Shown: piece by piece, positions 1-9,642 of the stretch | How the letters are laid out: every line of letters begins with the position of its first letter | How positions within the stretch are numbered: the stretch's first letter is position 1 | DNA from: Saccharomycopsis fibuligera x Saccharomycopsis cf. fibuligera | Taxonomy: Eukaryota; Ascomycota; Saccharomycetes; Ascoideales; Saccharomycopsidaceae | DNA length: 64,000 nt | Reading direction: 5' to 3' | Assembly: GCA_001936135.1 (NCBI GenBank) | Contig: CP012809.1 | Span: 2,033,501 to 2,097,500, forward strand | The notes under the pieces: model-generated | The model's database searches: none | What the model was told of the DNA's origin: nothing | Seen by the model: only the letters and a program-made list of their open reading frames with translations | Program-made: the position numbers and the translations under genes

Positions 1-480
1 GCAGTGCACCCGGGTAATGCTATACCGCGGTTACGAGCCGCTGTCCCGGCGGCGGCGGTGGAGTGGCCCCCCACAGAGTAACAGCGATAGATATTATCAT
101 TTTTACTCAGCTACTCAGCTGGTTAACTATTTACTATCTATAGAATAATTATCCCTCCGCCATTCAGTTTACTACTATCATTACATTCATTTCTATCCAT
201 TCCAGACCCCTCAGTTCTACTTCCATCGCATCGCATCGCACATAGTTGGCACTACTGGTACTGGTGCTACAATTCTGCACCCCCCCCCCCAATTTTTGCT
301 TTCTACTACTTTTCCAGAAACTCGCTTCCCACTTGTTTTGAATTCAAAGCAACCGAATCTGCAAAAAACTACACTGCTCCGCATCCTCCCCATCCATCCA
401 CGCAGCCCCCTTTGATACCAGCAGCAGCAGCAGCAACAGCAGCATCAACATCAACATCCATACATTGCTCAGCTTTCAAA
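1..480. other. Upstream region of PEX3, no gene seen
   Basis: The first 80 bases are unusually GC-rich for this window. A C10 run near 281-290 and a CAG/CAA-rich stretch at about 420-450 precede the PEX3 start. The PEX3 frame stays open upstream to a TTG at 412, but the ATG at 481 is the sensible start. No RNA gene or second coding region is recognisable. Confidence 0.5.
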
Positions 481-1929
481 ATGTGGGCCTCACTTTTCCA
501 GTTCTATAGAAGGCACAAACGAAGAATCTTTTTAGCGGTTGGCACATTGACCACCGGTTACTTCATCTTCAATTACATCAATAGCAAAAGAATCCAATTC
601 ATTGAGTATCAGCAAACTCTCATTAGACAAAAAATCAAAAAGAAGTACCAGCAAACTCAGCAGGATTGTCTATTTACCATCATTGCCCTTTTGCCTACTC
701 TTTCGGGAGCTATCTATAAGCTTATGCCAGTGGAAAATATCACTAAACAGCTATTGAGCAAACGCAATAATAACAATAAATCGAAACAGAGTGCCAGTAA
801 TGCTAGCAGTAGCAAAAACAATAATGGCAATAACAATTTGACACTTAGTGAGTTTGCTAGTGAAAGTGCTGGCAGCGATACCACGAATATAAACAGTGTT
901 ATCAATGATAATAATAATAATAATAAAGACATAAATGACCAAGATAATAATGATAATAATAATATCAACAACAACAACAATGAAACGACTTCACCAACTA
1001 CTACTAGCGATCCAGTGACAAAGTCTCAATTGTGGAACGAATTAAAAATCAAAAGTTTGACAAGATTATTGACTTTAGTGTACAGTAACAGTTTACTAAT
1101 AATCTTGATCAAGTTACAATTGAACCTTCTTGCACGGAAAGATTACTTGGAAACTTCAATGGAAGCTGCTGATGTCAATGTGCTCGACAAGGAAAACGGC
1201 GACAGCGGTAACAGCGCGCAACAGGATTATATCATTGAACAATCTTACTTGTCTCTCAGTTGGTGGCTACTCAACAATGGATACGTTACCATTTATGAGA
1301 AATGCCTGGAAGCCATTGATTTAGTTTTCAAAGAAGTGAACGCAAAGACCGAATTAACATTCAATGAGTTTAGCGTCTTGGTAGCAAAGACTCAAGAACT
1401 TATTGACAAAAACTTCATAACCGCTGATGCTACCAACAACATCAACAGCGGCAGCAATAGTGAGCTCTTTTTGGAAAAATGTCTCTTTCCGCCACCTGAG
1501 TTGGAAGCACTAGTGATAAGTAAAAGTTCAGATAGAAGCTTTGATGACGAAGAGCAAAAAGAAGATGATGAGCAAATTAGTCAGGTGGTGAATAATGAAA
1601 ATTTCAGATTATTGGTTGAAGAGACAAAAGATTACATTAATAATGAGTCGATTAACTTGGTGCTCGTGCATATGGTGACGAATTCAATTAGCAAATTTTT
1701 GAATAATTGTTCCGAGTTACTTTTCAATGTTAGTTCTGGAAATGGAGAAGAACTTGAAATTGAGTTGATCACTAAAAGATTCAAGTTGGTTAAGATATTG
1801 TCGATTATCATCAAGGAAAGTAACCGTATTAGTGAAAGCAGTAACAGTAATGAATATATCCAAGTCATGAATAATATACCAGAATTAGAAGAATACACTG
1901 CATCTGTCTATTCCAACTTTGCTATATAG
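481..1929 (+). CDS. PEX3: Peroxin-3, peroxisomal membrane biogenesis factor
   Basis: Pex3 is an integral peroxisomal membrane protein that docks Pex19 and so inserts other peroxisomal membrane proteins; in yeasts it also binds Inp1 and Atg36. The 482-residue product starts with a short basic segment (YRRHKRR) and one hydrophobic helix at about residues 17-35. The family-typical stretch IKKKYQQTQQDCLFTI follows, leading into LLPTL. A low-complexity Asn/Ser/Asp insert fills about residues 95-175. The rest is helical, and the C-terminal part contains LVHMVTNSISKFLNN. The ATG at 481 is chosen because translation from the earlier non-ATG position would add only an Ala/Thr-rich leader ahead of the conserved N-terminus. 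Length fits yeast Pex3 (about 440-480). Confidence is high. Confidence 0.9.
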   Translation: MWASLFQFYRRHKRRIFLAVGTLTTGYFIFNYINSKRIQFIEYQQTLIRQKIKKKYQQTQQDCLFTIIALLPTLSGAIYKLMPVENITKQLLSKRNNNNKSKQSASNASSSKNNNGNNNLTLSEFASESAGSDTTNINSVINDNNNNNKDINDQDNNDNNNINNNNNETTSPTTTSDPVTKSQLWNELKIKSLTRLLTLVYSNSLLIILIKLQLNLLARKDYLETSMEAADVNVLDKENGDSGNSAQQDYIIEQSYLSLSWWLLNNGYVTIYEKCLEAIDLVFKEVNAKTELTFNEFSVLVAKTQELIDKNFITADATNNINSGSNSELFLEKCLFPPPELEALVISKSSDRSFDDEEQKEDDEQISQVVNNENFRLLVEETKDYINNESINLVLVHMVTNSISKFLNNCSELLFNVSSGNGEELEIELITKRFKLVKILSIIIKESNRISESSNSNEYIQVMNNIPELEEYTASVYSNFAI

Positions 1930-2392
1930 ATAAGGAAGAAGAAAATTTTACATGCTTTTATTTTTTTTTTATTTTTTTTTTATTTTTTTTATTTTATTTT
2001 ATGTCATTAATAGTTAGATATGGTATCATTGTATTCTTCAACTAGTTATTTTTCAGCCTTGTTATCTATTTATTTTATAATGTTTGTTTTTATCGCTTTT
2101 ACTTGTTCTTTTACTTAATAGTATGATTTATTCAACAGTTTATGTTTTTGTTTGTTTTTTCAATGTAAACAGTTTTGACATTGTTGATCAAGTGATCGGG
2201 AATTTCGAGTTGAAAGCATTGCTGCAACAGCGCTAGACAAACAAGAAAAAAAAAAAAAAAAAAAAGGAAATTATACAGAAATATGAAAATCCCCAGAGCG
2301 CTTAGATCGGGATCTTAAAAATTGTTCCATTCTACTGTGTTGATCCTTTGATACACCCACCTTACACCAGTTTTTAAACAAACACAGCAACC
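1930..2392. other. Intergenic region PEX3 / SAE3-like gene
   Basis: A T-rich 3' region follows PEX3 (TTTTATTTT repeats at about 1960-2000), and an A20 tract lies at 2246-2265. The start of the next gene has a good context (CAACCATGG). No RNA gene is seen. Confidence 0.5.
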
Positions 2393-2806
2393 ATGGAGCA
2401 GCTAGAAAGCCTCATTCAACAGTTTCAAAATGATTCGTCTGTATCTGTGGAAAGCAAACAACAGTTTATAGATACCATACGAGCCAAGCAGAGCCAATTA
2501 AGCGCCATTAAAGAGAAACATAGCGCCCTACTAAACGAGCTTAACTTTGCTCCACCATCTGAATTTGACTCTGACAGCGTTGGCAATGGTACGAGTAATA
2601 GCAATAGCGGCAAACAGCAAGTGGATTACGAATCTTTAGATGGCAGCATTAGCCAGCATATTAGCAGACTCAAGACTTACAATGAGTTGAAAGACACTGC
2701 GTTAAAGATGATTTCAATCATCGCTACGCAGAACAAGAGCGATATCAACCAGACCGCCAAAGAGTTGGAGATCAATATGAATGACGATGACGAGGTTGGG
2801 AGCTAG
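2393..2806 (+). CDS. SAE3: Swi5/Sae3 family recombination mediator
   Basis: Swi5/Sae3 proteins pair with Sfr1/Mei5 and stabilise Rad51 or Dmc1 filaments during strand exchange. The 137-residue product has a coiled N-terminus (QFIDTIRAKQSQLSAIKEKHSALLNEL), an acidic Ser/Asn linker and a C-terminal Swi5 domain at about residues 88-130. There LKTYNELKDTALKMI and the following IATQNKSDINQTAKELEI match the family pattern (LxxYNxxKDxxxxLxxxxAxxxxxxxxxLxxxxxI). It is longer than S. cerevisiae Sae3 (about 91) because of the N-terminal coil, and closer to fission yeast Swi5 in arrangement. Family membership is fairly certain. Whether it works in meiosis or in mitotic repair cannot be read from sequence. 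Confidence 0.75.
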   Translation: MEQLESLIQQFQNDSSVSVESKQQFIDTIRAKQSQLSAIKEKHSALLNELNFAPPSEFDSDSVGNGTSNSNSGKQQVDYESLDGSISQHISRLKTYNELKDTALKMISIIATQNKSDINQTAKELEINMNDDDEVGS

Positions 2807-3658
2807 AGCAACAGTTTTTCTTAATTTTATAAATTATTTGACTCAAGTGATGCTTTGTTGCTTGTCTTAGCTATATTTGTCTATTCACCCATCTCTTGTC
2901 TGAGTTGAGTTCAGTACTTTGACGATAGCCCGACTGAACTTTCCGCACGCTAAATTAATTTGCCCCGACTCGAGTCCACAGCAGTTGCTAGTTGGGTGGC
3001 TTATACTGTGCAACTTGTCGGCGATTTGCTAAGACAGACAGAAAGAGCTGACGCGAAAATATACAACAGATGTTTTCGACACTGGTCAGAAAAACAATAA
3101 CAATAACAATAACAACAATATCTCAACAGCTTCCACAGCCGCGTTTCCCCCGTGCCAGAAATGTGCTTTTTTAAGTTTGTTTGGGCAGAAAGGGCCCTTT
3201 TTTCTGGTACTGGCAAAGCACAATAGGAAAAAGCCTGAAAGTACCTGAAATTCCATCTAGCGAAAATCAGAGAAAACAGTGCTGCAGCAGGCGCGTCGCC
3301 CTCCGCTGTGCGCACGAAACAGAATCGTCATCATTCAAAAGCCCCAGAAAAAATTTTATTGTTCCTGCTGCTTTTCAGGGCAAGAAGAAGTGAAGAGGTG
3401 TCCATTATCCAGTGGGTATATATATATGAGGGTGGAGATCATCTAGTAACAGCTATATTAATTGCAATCACAACGTCGTGTGTGTTTGTGCTTTTCTCTT
3501 TCCTTCCCCGTATTTCTTTCTCTTTGCTTATCAAGCAACCAACACACACCCAAAGTGCAGCAAGCAAGTTCGTTTGCATTACTAGCACGTAACTCTTTTA
3601 GACGTGTGTGCACGGCTTAATTTATCATACAGATCAGCCCTTAAACCCAGCAAAAAGG

Positions 3659-3691
<33 letters not shown>

Positions 3692-3855
3692 AGACTCATT
3701 TATATACTTCCTACTTTCCTTAATCTACTTTGCTACGTCTTCTTTCTTTAATCCACTATCTTTCTCTTCTTTATTTCACTTTGCCCTCCCTCACAAGAGT
3801 GAACATTTTTCAAAATTCCTTGGTCCATTTTTGATCAAGCCAATCACTTTGCAAC
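2807..3855. other. Intergenic region upstream of RSN1
   Basis: About 1 kb without a convincing gene. It contains a TATATATATA block at 3417-3427, several C/T-rich stretches and an A31 tract at 3659-3689. Two overlapping plus-strand ORFs around 3181-3592 have no coding character and are left out. Confidence 0.5.
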
Positions 3856-6639
3856 ATGAGTAGTGATAGCAGCACCAAGGATACCAGTACCTCCGATGTC
3901 GTTACATCGATCATCATGAACGGAGCCATTTTTGGTGGTTTCACTTTAGGGTTCTTGATATTGAGGTTACGATTCAAAAGAATTTATCAGCCCAAATCAA
4001 TGGAGCTTATCATCAAGATCAACAAAAATCAAAAATATCTTGAGCCATTGCCTCCAGGCTTACTATCTTGGGTCCCTACATTATTAACCAAGCCAGCTAG
4101 TTTCATCATTCAACAAGCTGGGTTAGATGGTTATTTCTTCCTAAGATACTTATTGGTCATTTCAGGAATGTCGTTTTTCGCCCTTCTTTTGATGTTTCCA
4201 ATTCTATTGCCAATCAACGCTACAGGAGGTAATGGTTCCACTGGGTTGAACCAATTGACATTTTCCAACGTTCGAGACTCCAAGAAGTTTTACGCTCATG
4301 CTATACTATCGTTGATTTTCTTCTCTTTCGTGCTATACATTATCTACCGCGAGTTGATCCATTATACCAATTTGCGTCAATCCATCTTAGCGTCCCCAAA
4401 GTATGCATACAAGCTTTCTTCAAGAGTGGTACTTTTCCAATCGGTGCCAAAACAGTACTTGAACGAAAAAGAATTCAAAAAGTTGTTCCCAGGGGTGAAA
4501 CGTATCTGGATGGCTACTGCTGATAAAAATTTGGGTAAGAAAGTTAAAAGAAGAGAAAAATTAGCTAATAATTTGGAAAATACTCTCAACTCGCTTCTTG
4601 CAAAAGCAGTCAAAATCAAGGACAAGGCAGACAAGAAAGGTAAAATCCTTGAGCCGATTGATGAATTGATTGCCTATATTCCGCAAAAGAAAAGACCAAC
4701 ATACAGAAAGTACAAGATTTTTGGCGAGAAAAAAGATAAAGTTCAGTATTTGAAGGACGAATTGGAAAAAGTTAACGAAGAAATTGAACACATGAAGTCT
4801 GATAAAAACGCAAACAAGTCAACCATGAATTCGATTTTTGTGGAATTTGAAAATCAGTATTATGCCCAACTTGCACATCAATCCATTGTTCATCATAAAG
4901 CCTTCACTTTATCAGAACACTTTGTTGGTATTGAACCTGATGATGTTATTTGGATCAATATGAGAATGTTTTGGTATGAAAGATTAGTAAGAAAAACTTT
5001 AGCAGTTGCAGCTATTGTTACATTAATTATCTTTTGGGCAATTCCAGTGGCTTTTGTAGGTGCAATTTCTAATGTGGACCAGTTGACAAATAAATTGCAT
5101 TTTTTGAACTTTATTCACAAGTTAGGTAAAACTTTTATGGGTTTGGTTACTTCATTGCTTCCAACTATCTTATTATCTATCTTAATGGCGCTTTTACCGA
5201 TTTTCATTAGATTAATGGCAAAAGTTGCTGGTTCCCCAACTAGTCAACATGTGGAATATTTCACTCAACAAGCATACTTTGCATTCCAAGTCATTCATGT
5301 GTTTTTGATTACCACTATCTCGTCCTCAGCAGCTTCTGTCGTCACCAAAATTGCCCAAAATCCAACTTCAGCAGTGAGTTTATTGAGTAAAAATCTTCCG
5401 TCCGCATCCAACTTTTTTGTCTCTTATATTATGTTGCAGTCATTTTCAATTGCTGGGTCCGTGTTGTTGCAACTTTCCACTTTGGTTCTCTTTTATGTTC
5501 TCGGGTTCATTCTTGATAAGACTGCTCGTAAGAAATGGAAGAGATACACCAACTTGTCCAGTAATAGTTGGGGTACTGATTTCCCACCATACACCAATCT
5601 TGCAGTTATCATGTTAGCGTACTCTATCATTTCTCCTATTGTGTTATTATTCTCTGCTGTGGGATTTGCTATATTGTATGTGGTATACTTGTACTTTTTG
5701 TGCTATGTTAACAACAATGGGGAGACAGATAGCAGAGGTATTCATTATCCAAGAGCATTGTTCCAAACTATCGTTGGTGTTTACCTTGCCCAAATTTGCT
5801 TGTTGGGTTTGTTTGTTGTTAGTAAAGCATGGGGCCCCGTTGTTATTGATGCTATTGGTCTTGGTATTACTGCTTTTGTTCACGTTAATTTGAATAAAGC
5901 TTTTGACGAGCTTATGTTATCGTTGCCAATAGATACCATGAGAGCTTTGGATGGTAAAAGTGAAACCCCGTCATATTTCCAACAGTTGACTATTGCTGGT
6001 AACAGAAACAGTCAATCGCCATCAGATTTCGAAGCTTCTAGAGTGTCTAGAATGTCTGAATCTACTCAATACGATAGCAAATTAATCACTGAAAAAGAGT
6101 TTGTGTTACAAAAAGACAACCTTGAGGAGAACGATTTTACTACCAGAGAAGATACTACTAGCGACAGTCGTGGTAACAGCGCTACCCGAAAAATCACCTT
6201 CAATGAAGCAGTTGACTATTACGATTCTCTTACACAAGTCCCACTACTTGCTGAAGGCACTGCCAGCAACGTCGTTGAAACTGATGGTTTAATCAAGAGA
6301 TTTTTCAAACCCCACGTTTACTTGTCTTATCACTATAGTAAAAGAACACTACCGGAAATTTACAACCATGTTGATGTTGAAGATATGGATGAAGAGAAAA
6401 ATGTACATGCGTATGATTATCCGGCTTTGAATGCTGAGCCTCCAATTGTATGGATTCCTAGAGATAAAATGGGGATTTCTAAAAACATTATCAAAAGCTT
6501 TGAAGGGATTATTGAAATTAGTGATGAAGGGGCAGAATTCAACTCTAAGAATAAGATTGTCTTTACTGCTCCACCTCCAGATTTCGATGAGAAGGAAAAA
6601 GTTCAATTGGAGAATGATGTTGAGCTAAAGAATATCTAG
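3856..6639 (+). CDS. RSN1: Csc1/TMEM63 (DUF221) family membrane protein
   Basis: Members of this family are multi-pass proteins related to TMEM63/OSCA osmosensitive cation channels; S. cerevisiae Rsn1 is a plasma-membrane member linked to exocyst and salt tolerance. The 927-residue product has an N-terminal membrane helix (about 18-38). Two more helices lie near 98-120 and 144-165. A large charged cytosolic loop (about 185-370) opens with the family motif RVVLFQSVPKQYL. A block of about eight membrane helices (375-690) follows, then a hydrophilic tail. Family assignment is secure. RSN1 rather than PHM7 or CSC1 is chosen because the next genes are PPA2, TMA23 and PRP24, the S. cerevisiae neighbours of RSN1 (YMR266W). 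Confidence 0.85.
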   Translation: MSSDSSTKDTSTSDVVTSIIMNGAIFGGFTLGFLILRLRFKRIYQPKSMELIIKINKNQKYLEPLPPGLLSWVPTLLTKPASFIIQQAGLDGYFFLRYLLVISGMSFFALLLMFPILLPINATGGNGSTGLNQLTFSNVRDSKKFYAHAILSLIFFSFVLYIIYRELIHYTNLRQSILASPKYAYKLSSRVVLFQSVPKQYLNEKEFKKLFPGVKRIWMATADKNLGKKVKRREKLANNLENTLNSLLAKAVKIKDKADKKGKILEPIDELIAYIPQKKRPTYRKYKIFGEKKDKVQYLKDELEKVNEEIEHMKSDKNANKSTMNSIFVEFENQYYAQLAHQSIVHHKAFTLSEHFVGIEPDDVIWINMRMFWYERLVRKTLAVAAIVTLIIFWAIPVAFVGAISNVDQLTNKLHFLNFIHKLGKTFMGLVTSLLPTILLSILMALLPIFIRLMAKVAGSPTSQHVEYFTQQAYFAFQVIHVFLITTISSSAASVVTKIAQNPTSAVSLLSKNLPSASNFFVSYIMLQSFSIAGSVLLQLSTLVLFYVLGFILDKTARKKWKRYTNLSSNSWGTDFPPYTNLAVIMLAYSIISPIVLLFSAVGFAILYVVYLYFLCYVNNNGETDSRGIHYPRALFQTIVGVYLAQICLLGLFVVSKAWGPVVIDAIGLGITAFVHVNLNKAFDELMLSLPIDTMRALDGKSETPSYFQQLTIAGNRNSQSPSDFEASRVSRMSESTQYDSKLITEKEFVLQKDNLEENDFTTREDTTSDSRGNSATRKITFNEAVDYYDSLTQVPLLAEGTASNVVETDGLIKRFFKPHVYLSYHYSKRTLPEIYNHVDVEDMDEEKNVHAYDYPALNAEPPIVWIPRDKMGISKNIIKSFEGIIEISDEGAEFNSKNKIVFTAPPPDFDEKEKVQLENDVELKNI

Positions 6640-7253
6640 ATCATTTTTGCTAATGGGTTTAATTAAATTTTCGTTTTTGTGTTTGAGTATCTGTTTCGTT
6701 ACTTGTTTCTGTTTTTCATTTTTATAATTATAAACTGCTTACTGTTTTTGCTCCTTTCTCTTAATAATCTTATTTTGCTTTTTCTTTTATTTCAGGCTTT
6801 ATTTATCTTAATCTATAGACCAAGCATCTCTCTAGTTTTTCAATTTTTTACATTACGTCATATTAGTTACTCTTGGCTTCCCCGTAATTTATGCCTCCGA
6901 AACTTTGCTATTTATATATACTGGTCTAAGGAACGGCTTTTTTTTTCTAAAAAAAAAGAAAGAAAAAAAGAAAAATGGAAAACTTTCAATTATTAAAATA
7001 ATTCTTTTTTTATATAACTAGCTCCTCTGCTTGCACAGCCGTCGTCGTTTCTTACTGTAAATTTCACTCAACGAAAAACAGAAGCAAATCGGGTGTCGGA
7101 AAAGTGGCAAGGAGAAATCTCGCTTTACCCCCCACCTAAATCCAAAGCCTAATGCTCCGTTGCAGAATAACCTTTGGTCACTTGTTTGTTGTGTTGCTTG
7201 CGGTACTCGCTTCATATATATATATAATATTGCTCAGTTCCACACCCCCACCA
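6640..7253. promoter_or_regulatory. RSN1-PPA2 intergenic region with PPA2 TATA box
   Basis: The first half is T-rich 3' sequence of RSN1. A long alternating TA run (7214-7230) sits 24-40 bases before the ATG at 7254 and looks like a TATA box. It lies inside the reading frame opened by the more distal ATG at 7152, which argues that PPA2 translation starts downstream of it. Confidence 0.5.
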
Positions 7254-8240
7254 ATGATCAGTTCTCGCTCTTCTTTTCTTAAGATGGTCAACTATTCAAC
7301 CAGCAACGCTCAAAAACGTCTCCAAATGTTGTCTCTGCATTTACATACCAGTTCTGTTGGCCGAACTAGCGCTTCATCATTGCCAACTTCAGCATACCTG
7401 CTCAAGTCAGGCAGCAAGTACACCCCTGAATACAAAGTATACTATGTCGACCCAAGAACCAGAAAATTTGGCTCCTATTTCCATGATGTGCCTTTGAATC
7501 TCAATAAGCAAGCAAAGACCGTCTCCATGGTTGTTGAAATTCCAAGATGGAGTAATGCGAAGATGGAGATTTCCAAAGAATTAGACTTGAATCCAATTGT
7601 TCAAGATATCAAAAAGGGTAAATTGAGATTCATCAACAATATCTTCCCATTCAAGGGTTATATCCACAACTATGGTGCCATTCCGCAAACTTGGGAAGAC
7701 TCGACGGAAATCGACAAACCTACTGGATTGAAAGGTGATAATGATCCAATTGACATTTGTGACATTGGTTCTAAATTGGGCGAATTAGGGGAAATTGTCC
7801 AAGTTAAAGTTCTTGGTGCTTTGGCCTTGATTGATGATGGCGAATTGGACTGGAAGGTCATTGGTATCAATGTGGATGATTCGTTAGCTGAGAAATTAAA
7901 CGATATTCAAGACGTGGAAGAACATATGCCGGGTGTATTGGAAAGTACTAGAAACTGGTTCAGAGACTACAAAGTTCCAACTGGGAAACCTCAGAACGAT
8001 TTTGCCTTTAATGGGGAATACAAGAATGCTCAAGAGGCTATAAAGGTTATTGAGGGCACTCATGAATCTTGGGCAAAACTTATCAATGGCAAAGTTGAAG
8101 GAAAAAAGCTACCGGCTATTATAAATACTAGTCAAAAAGACACTAAAGAATACCACTCTGATTTTGCCCTTGAAATTCCTCCAGAAACTAAAAATTCCAA
8201 GATTCCTGAAGAAGTGGACAATATTGACTACTTGAAATGA
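7254..8240 (+). CDS. PPA2: Mitochondrial inorganic pyrophosphatase
   Basis: This is a family I soluble pyrophosphatase that hydrolyses PPi to phosphate in the mitochondrial matrix; it is needed for mtDNA maintenance in S. cerevisiae. The core signature GDNDPIDICDIG (metal-binding Asp residues) is intact. It is preceded by FPFKGYIHNYGAIPQTWE and followed by VKVLGALALIDDGELDWKV. The N-terminus is Ser/Arg/Lys-rich with few acids before KYTPEYKVYYVD, as expected for a presequence. The frame opens at 7152, but a TATA box lies between 7152 and 7254, so 7254 (or the ATG at 7284) is preferred; this gives 328 or 318 residues. The cytosolic paralog lacks such a leader. Neighbours TMA23 and PRP24 support PPA2. 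Confidence 0.88.
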   Translation: MISSRSSFLKMVNYSTSNAQKRLQMLSLHLHTSSVGRTSASSLPTSAYLLKSGSKYTPEYKVYYVDPRTRKFGSYFHDVPLNLNKQAKTVSMVVEIPRWSNAKMEISKELDLNPIVQDIKKGKLRFINNIFPFKGYIHNYGAIPQTWEDSTEIDKPTGLKGDNDPIDICDIGSKLGELGEIVQVKVLGALALIDDGELDWKVIGINVDDSLAEKLNDIQDVEEHMPGVLESTRNWFRDYKVPTGKPQNDFAFNGEYKNAQEAIKVIEGTHESWAKLINGKVEGKKLPAIINTSQKDTKEYHSDFALEIPPETKNSKIPEEVDNIDYLK

Positions 8241-8571
8241 TTAAGGCGTTGTGGGCGTCCTTTTATTGAATAAAGCAGATTGAAATGCGATAGAAAAAAT
8301 TAAAAGTCTATTAAAATATGATTAACGAAATGATGTCAAATGCAGTTTGATAAAAATGTAGATATAAGAGATGGGATTTGAATGCAACGAAAATCCACAA
8401 GAATAAAATAAGCAAATGAAAAAAAAAAATGAAAAAGAGTAAATAAAAAAAATTAGAAAACGAAAACAAAATTAATGTAAATAAATAGCATTTATAGTAC
8501 AAAGGGCAATAATGTGACAACGGTATATCCAAGTAACCCAATAGTGTAAGAAATAATAAACAAATGGCCAA
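8241..8571. other. Convergent PPA2/TMA23 3' region
   Basis: AT-rich sequence between two convergent genes with A-rich stretches and no coding signal. It presumably serves as 3' end formation sequence for both. Confidence 0.45.
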
Positions 8572-9336
8572 CTACTTCTTTGACTTCTTTCTTTTTGATG
8601 ATTTTTCATTTGAAGCCGAGTCAGATTCATCGCGTCTTCTCTTTTCAGAACGTTTGCGTTTACTGTCTTTTTTGTCCTGTTTGTCATTTTCCTTCTTATC
8701 CTTCTTGTCTTTTTTGTCCTTCTTGTTCTTAGCCTTTTCCTTCTTGTCTTCCTTATCCTTCTTCTGCTTGTCAGTCTTCTCTAATTTCAACTTACTCTTA
8801 TCTTTTTTATCTTTTTTATCTTTCTTGTCTTTCTTTGAGCTATCATCCTTGGTCTTCGTCAGTTTTTTGTCTTTCGATTTGTCCTTAGAGTTCGACTTCT
8901 TTTCACTGTTCTTCCCATTTATCTTGCCCTCTTTAGATTTTTTCTTACTTGACTTGTCTTTACTGTTCTTGTCTTCATGTATCACCGAAGTAACTTGTGG
9001 ACCTTGTGGCTTTGGTTCATTGATTGTACCTTTCAAACCTTCACCTTTGACAAACCTCTGGTATAAAGGTGACTGCTGTTTTCTAAACTCGTGATCGCTT
9101 ACTTTCTTATTCTGTGTAAAGTTTATATCAGTTCCCTTGGAACCCACAGACACATCCAAACCTTTCAATTGTCCGTCAAAAAGCTGTTCCCACCACATCT
9201 CACCATCGTTGGCATTATGACCAATACCTTTGGTATCTTTTTTATGTTTTACCAAAACGGGCTTCTTGAGCCCGCCTTTTTTGAGAGCCTCTCCCTCTTG
9301 CCAGCCGTATGACTTCAAGTATCCCTTGCTATCCAT
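8572..9336 (-). CDS. TMA23: Nucleolar ribosome-biogenesis protein Tma23
   Basis: Tma23 is a nucleolar G-patch-type protein associated with ribosomes and needed for 40S biogenesis. The N-terminal 110 residues carry the family block: MDSKGYLKSYGWQEGEAL, then GGLKKPVLVKHKKDTKGIGHN, WWEQLFDGQLKGLDV and SPLYQRFVKGEGLKGTI. Residues from about 120 to 254 are almost entirely Lys/Asp/Glu/Ser repeats ending in poly-basic clusters, typical of nucleolar tails. Total length 254 fits the family (about 210 in S. cerevisiae). It is divergent from PRP24 across a short promoter with ribosome-biogenesis-type motifs. The reverse-strand ORF over the same bases is only the mirror of the Lys-rich tail. Confidence 0.92.
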   Translation of the reverse strand: MDSKGYLKSYGWQEGEALKKGGLKKPVLVKHKKDTKGIGHNANDGEMWWEQLFDGQLKGLDVSVGSKGTDINFTQNKKVSDHEFRKQQSPLYQRFVKGEGLKGTINEPKPQGPQVTSVIHEDKNSKDKSSKKKSKEGKINGKNSEKKSNSKDKSKDKKLTKTKDDSSKKDKKDKKDKKDKSKLKLEKTDKQKKDKEDKKEKAKNKKDKKDKKDKKENDKQDKKDSKRKRSEKRRRDESDSASNEKSSKRKKSKK

Positions 9337-9642
9337 GATTTAACTCTTTCAAGGTTATTTCTATTTCAGATAATGTCTATGGTCACTGTCTCCAACTTCC
9401 CTAGCACCAACTATAGATCAATCTTTTGCAAGCGGTTTCTGACATGCAGGAAAGGACGAAAATAAAAAAAAAAAAATTTTATGCTCATCAAGCAGAGAGA
9501 TGAGGCACGTGAAACAATGTAAATATTCGCTTTCTGATGGAAACTGTATAAACAAAAGTTAGAGAACGCGATAGTTGCCATCGACAGCTTAGCCATAAAT
9601 TCCGCAATTCAATTACTATCCACTGAAACTGTTCTATAGGAA
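9337..9642. promoter_or_regulatory. Divergent TMA23/PRP24 promoter with PAC and RRPE-like motifs
   Basis: This 306-bp divergent promoter contains AAAAATTTT (9472-9480, RRPE-like), CTCATC (9484-9489) and GATGAG (9499-9504), both PAC cores, and CACGTG overlapping 9505-9511. PAC plus RRPE is the known signature of ribosome-biogenesis genes in ascomycete yeasts, which fits TMA23. The motifs are short, so the assignment rests on their clustering. Confidence 0.55.

Noticed and set aside
8564-9094. 176-residue plus-strand ORF rich in Leu, Ser and Phe
   Set aside because: It is the reverse frame of the Lys/Asp-rich Tma23 tail; TMA23 is clearly the real gene.
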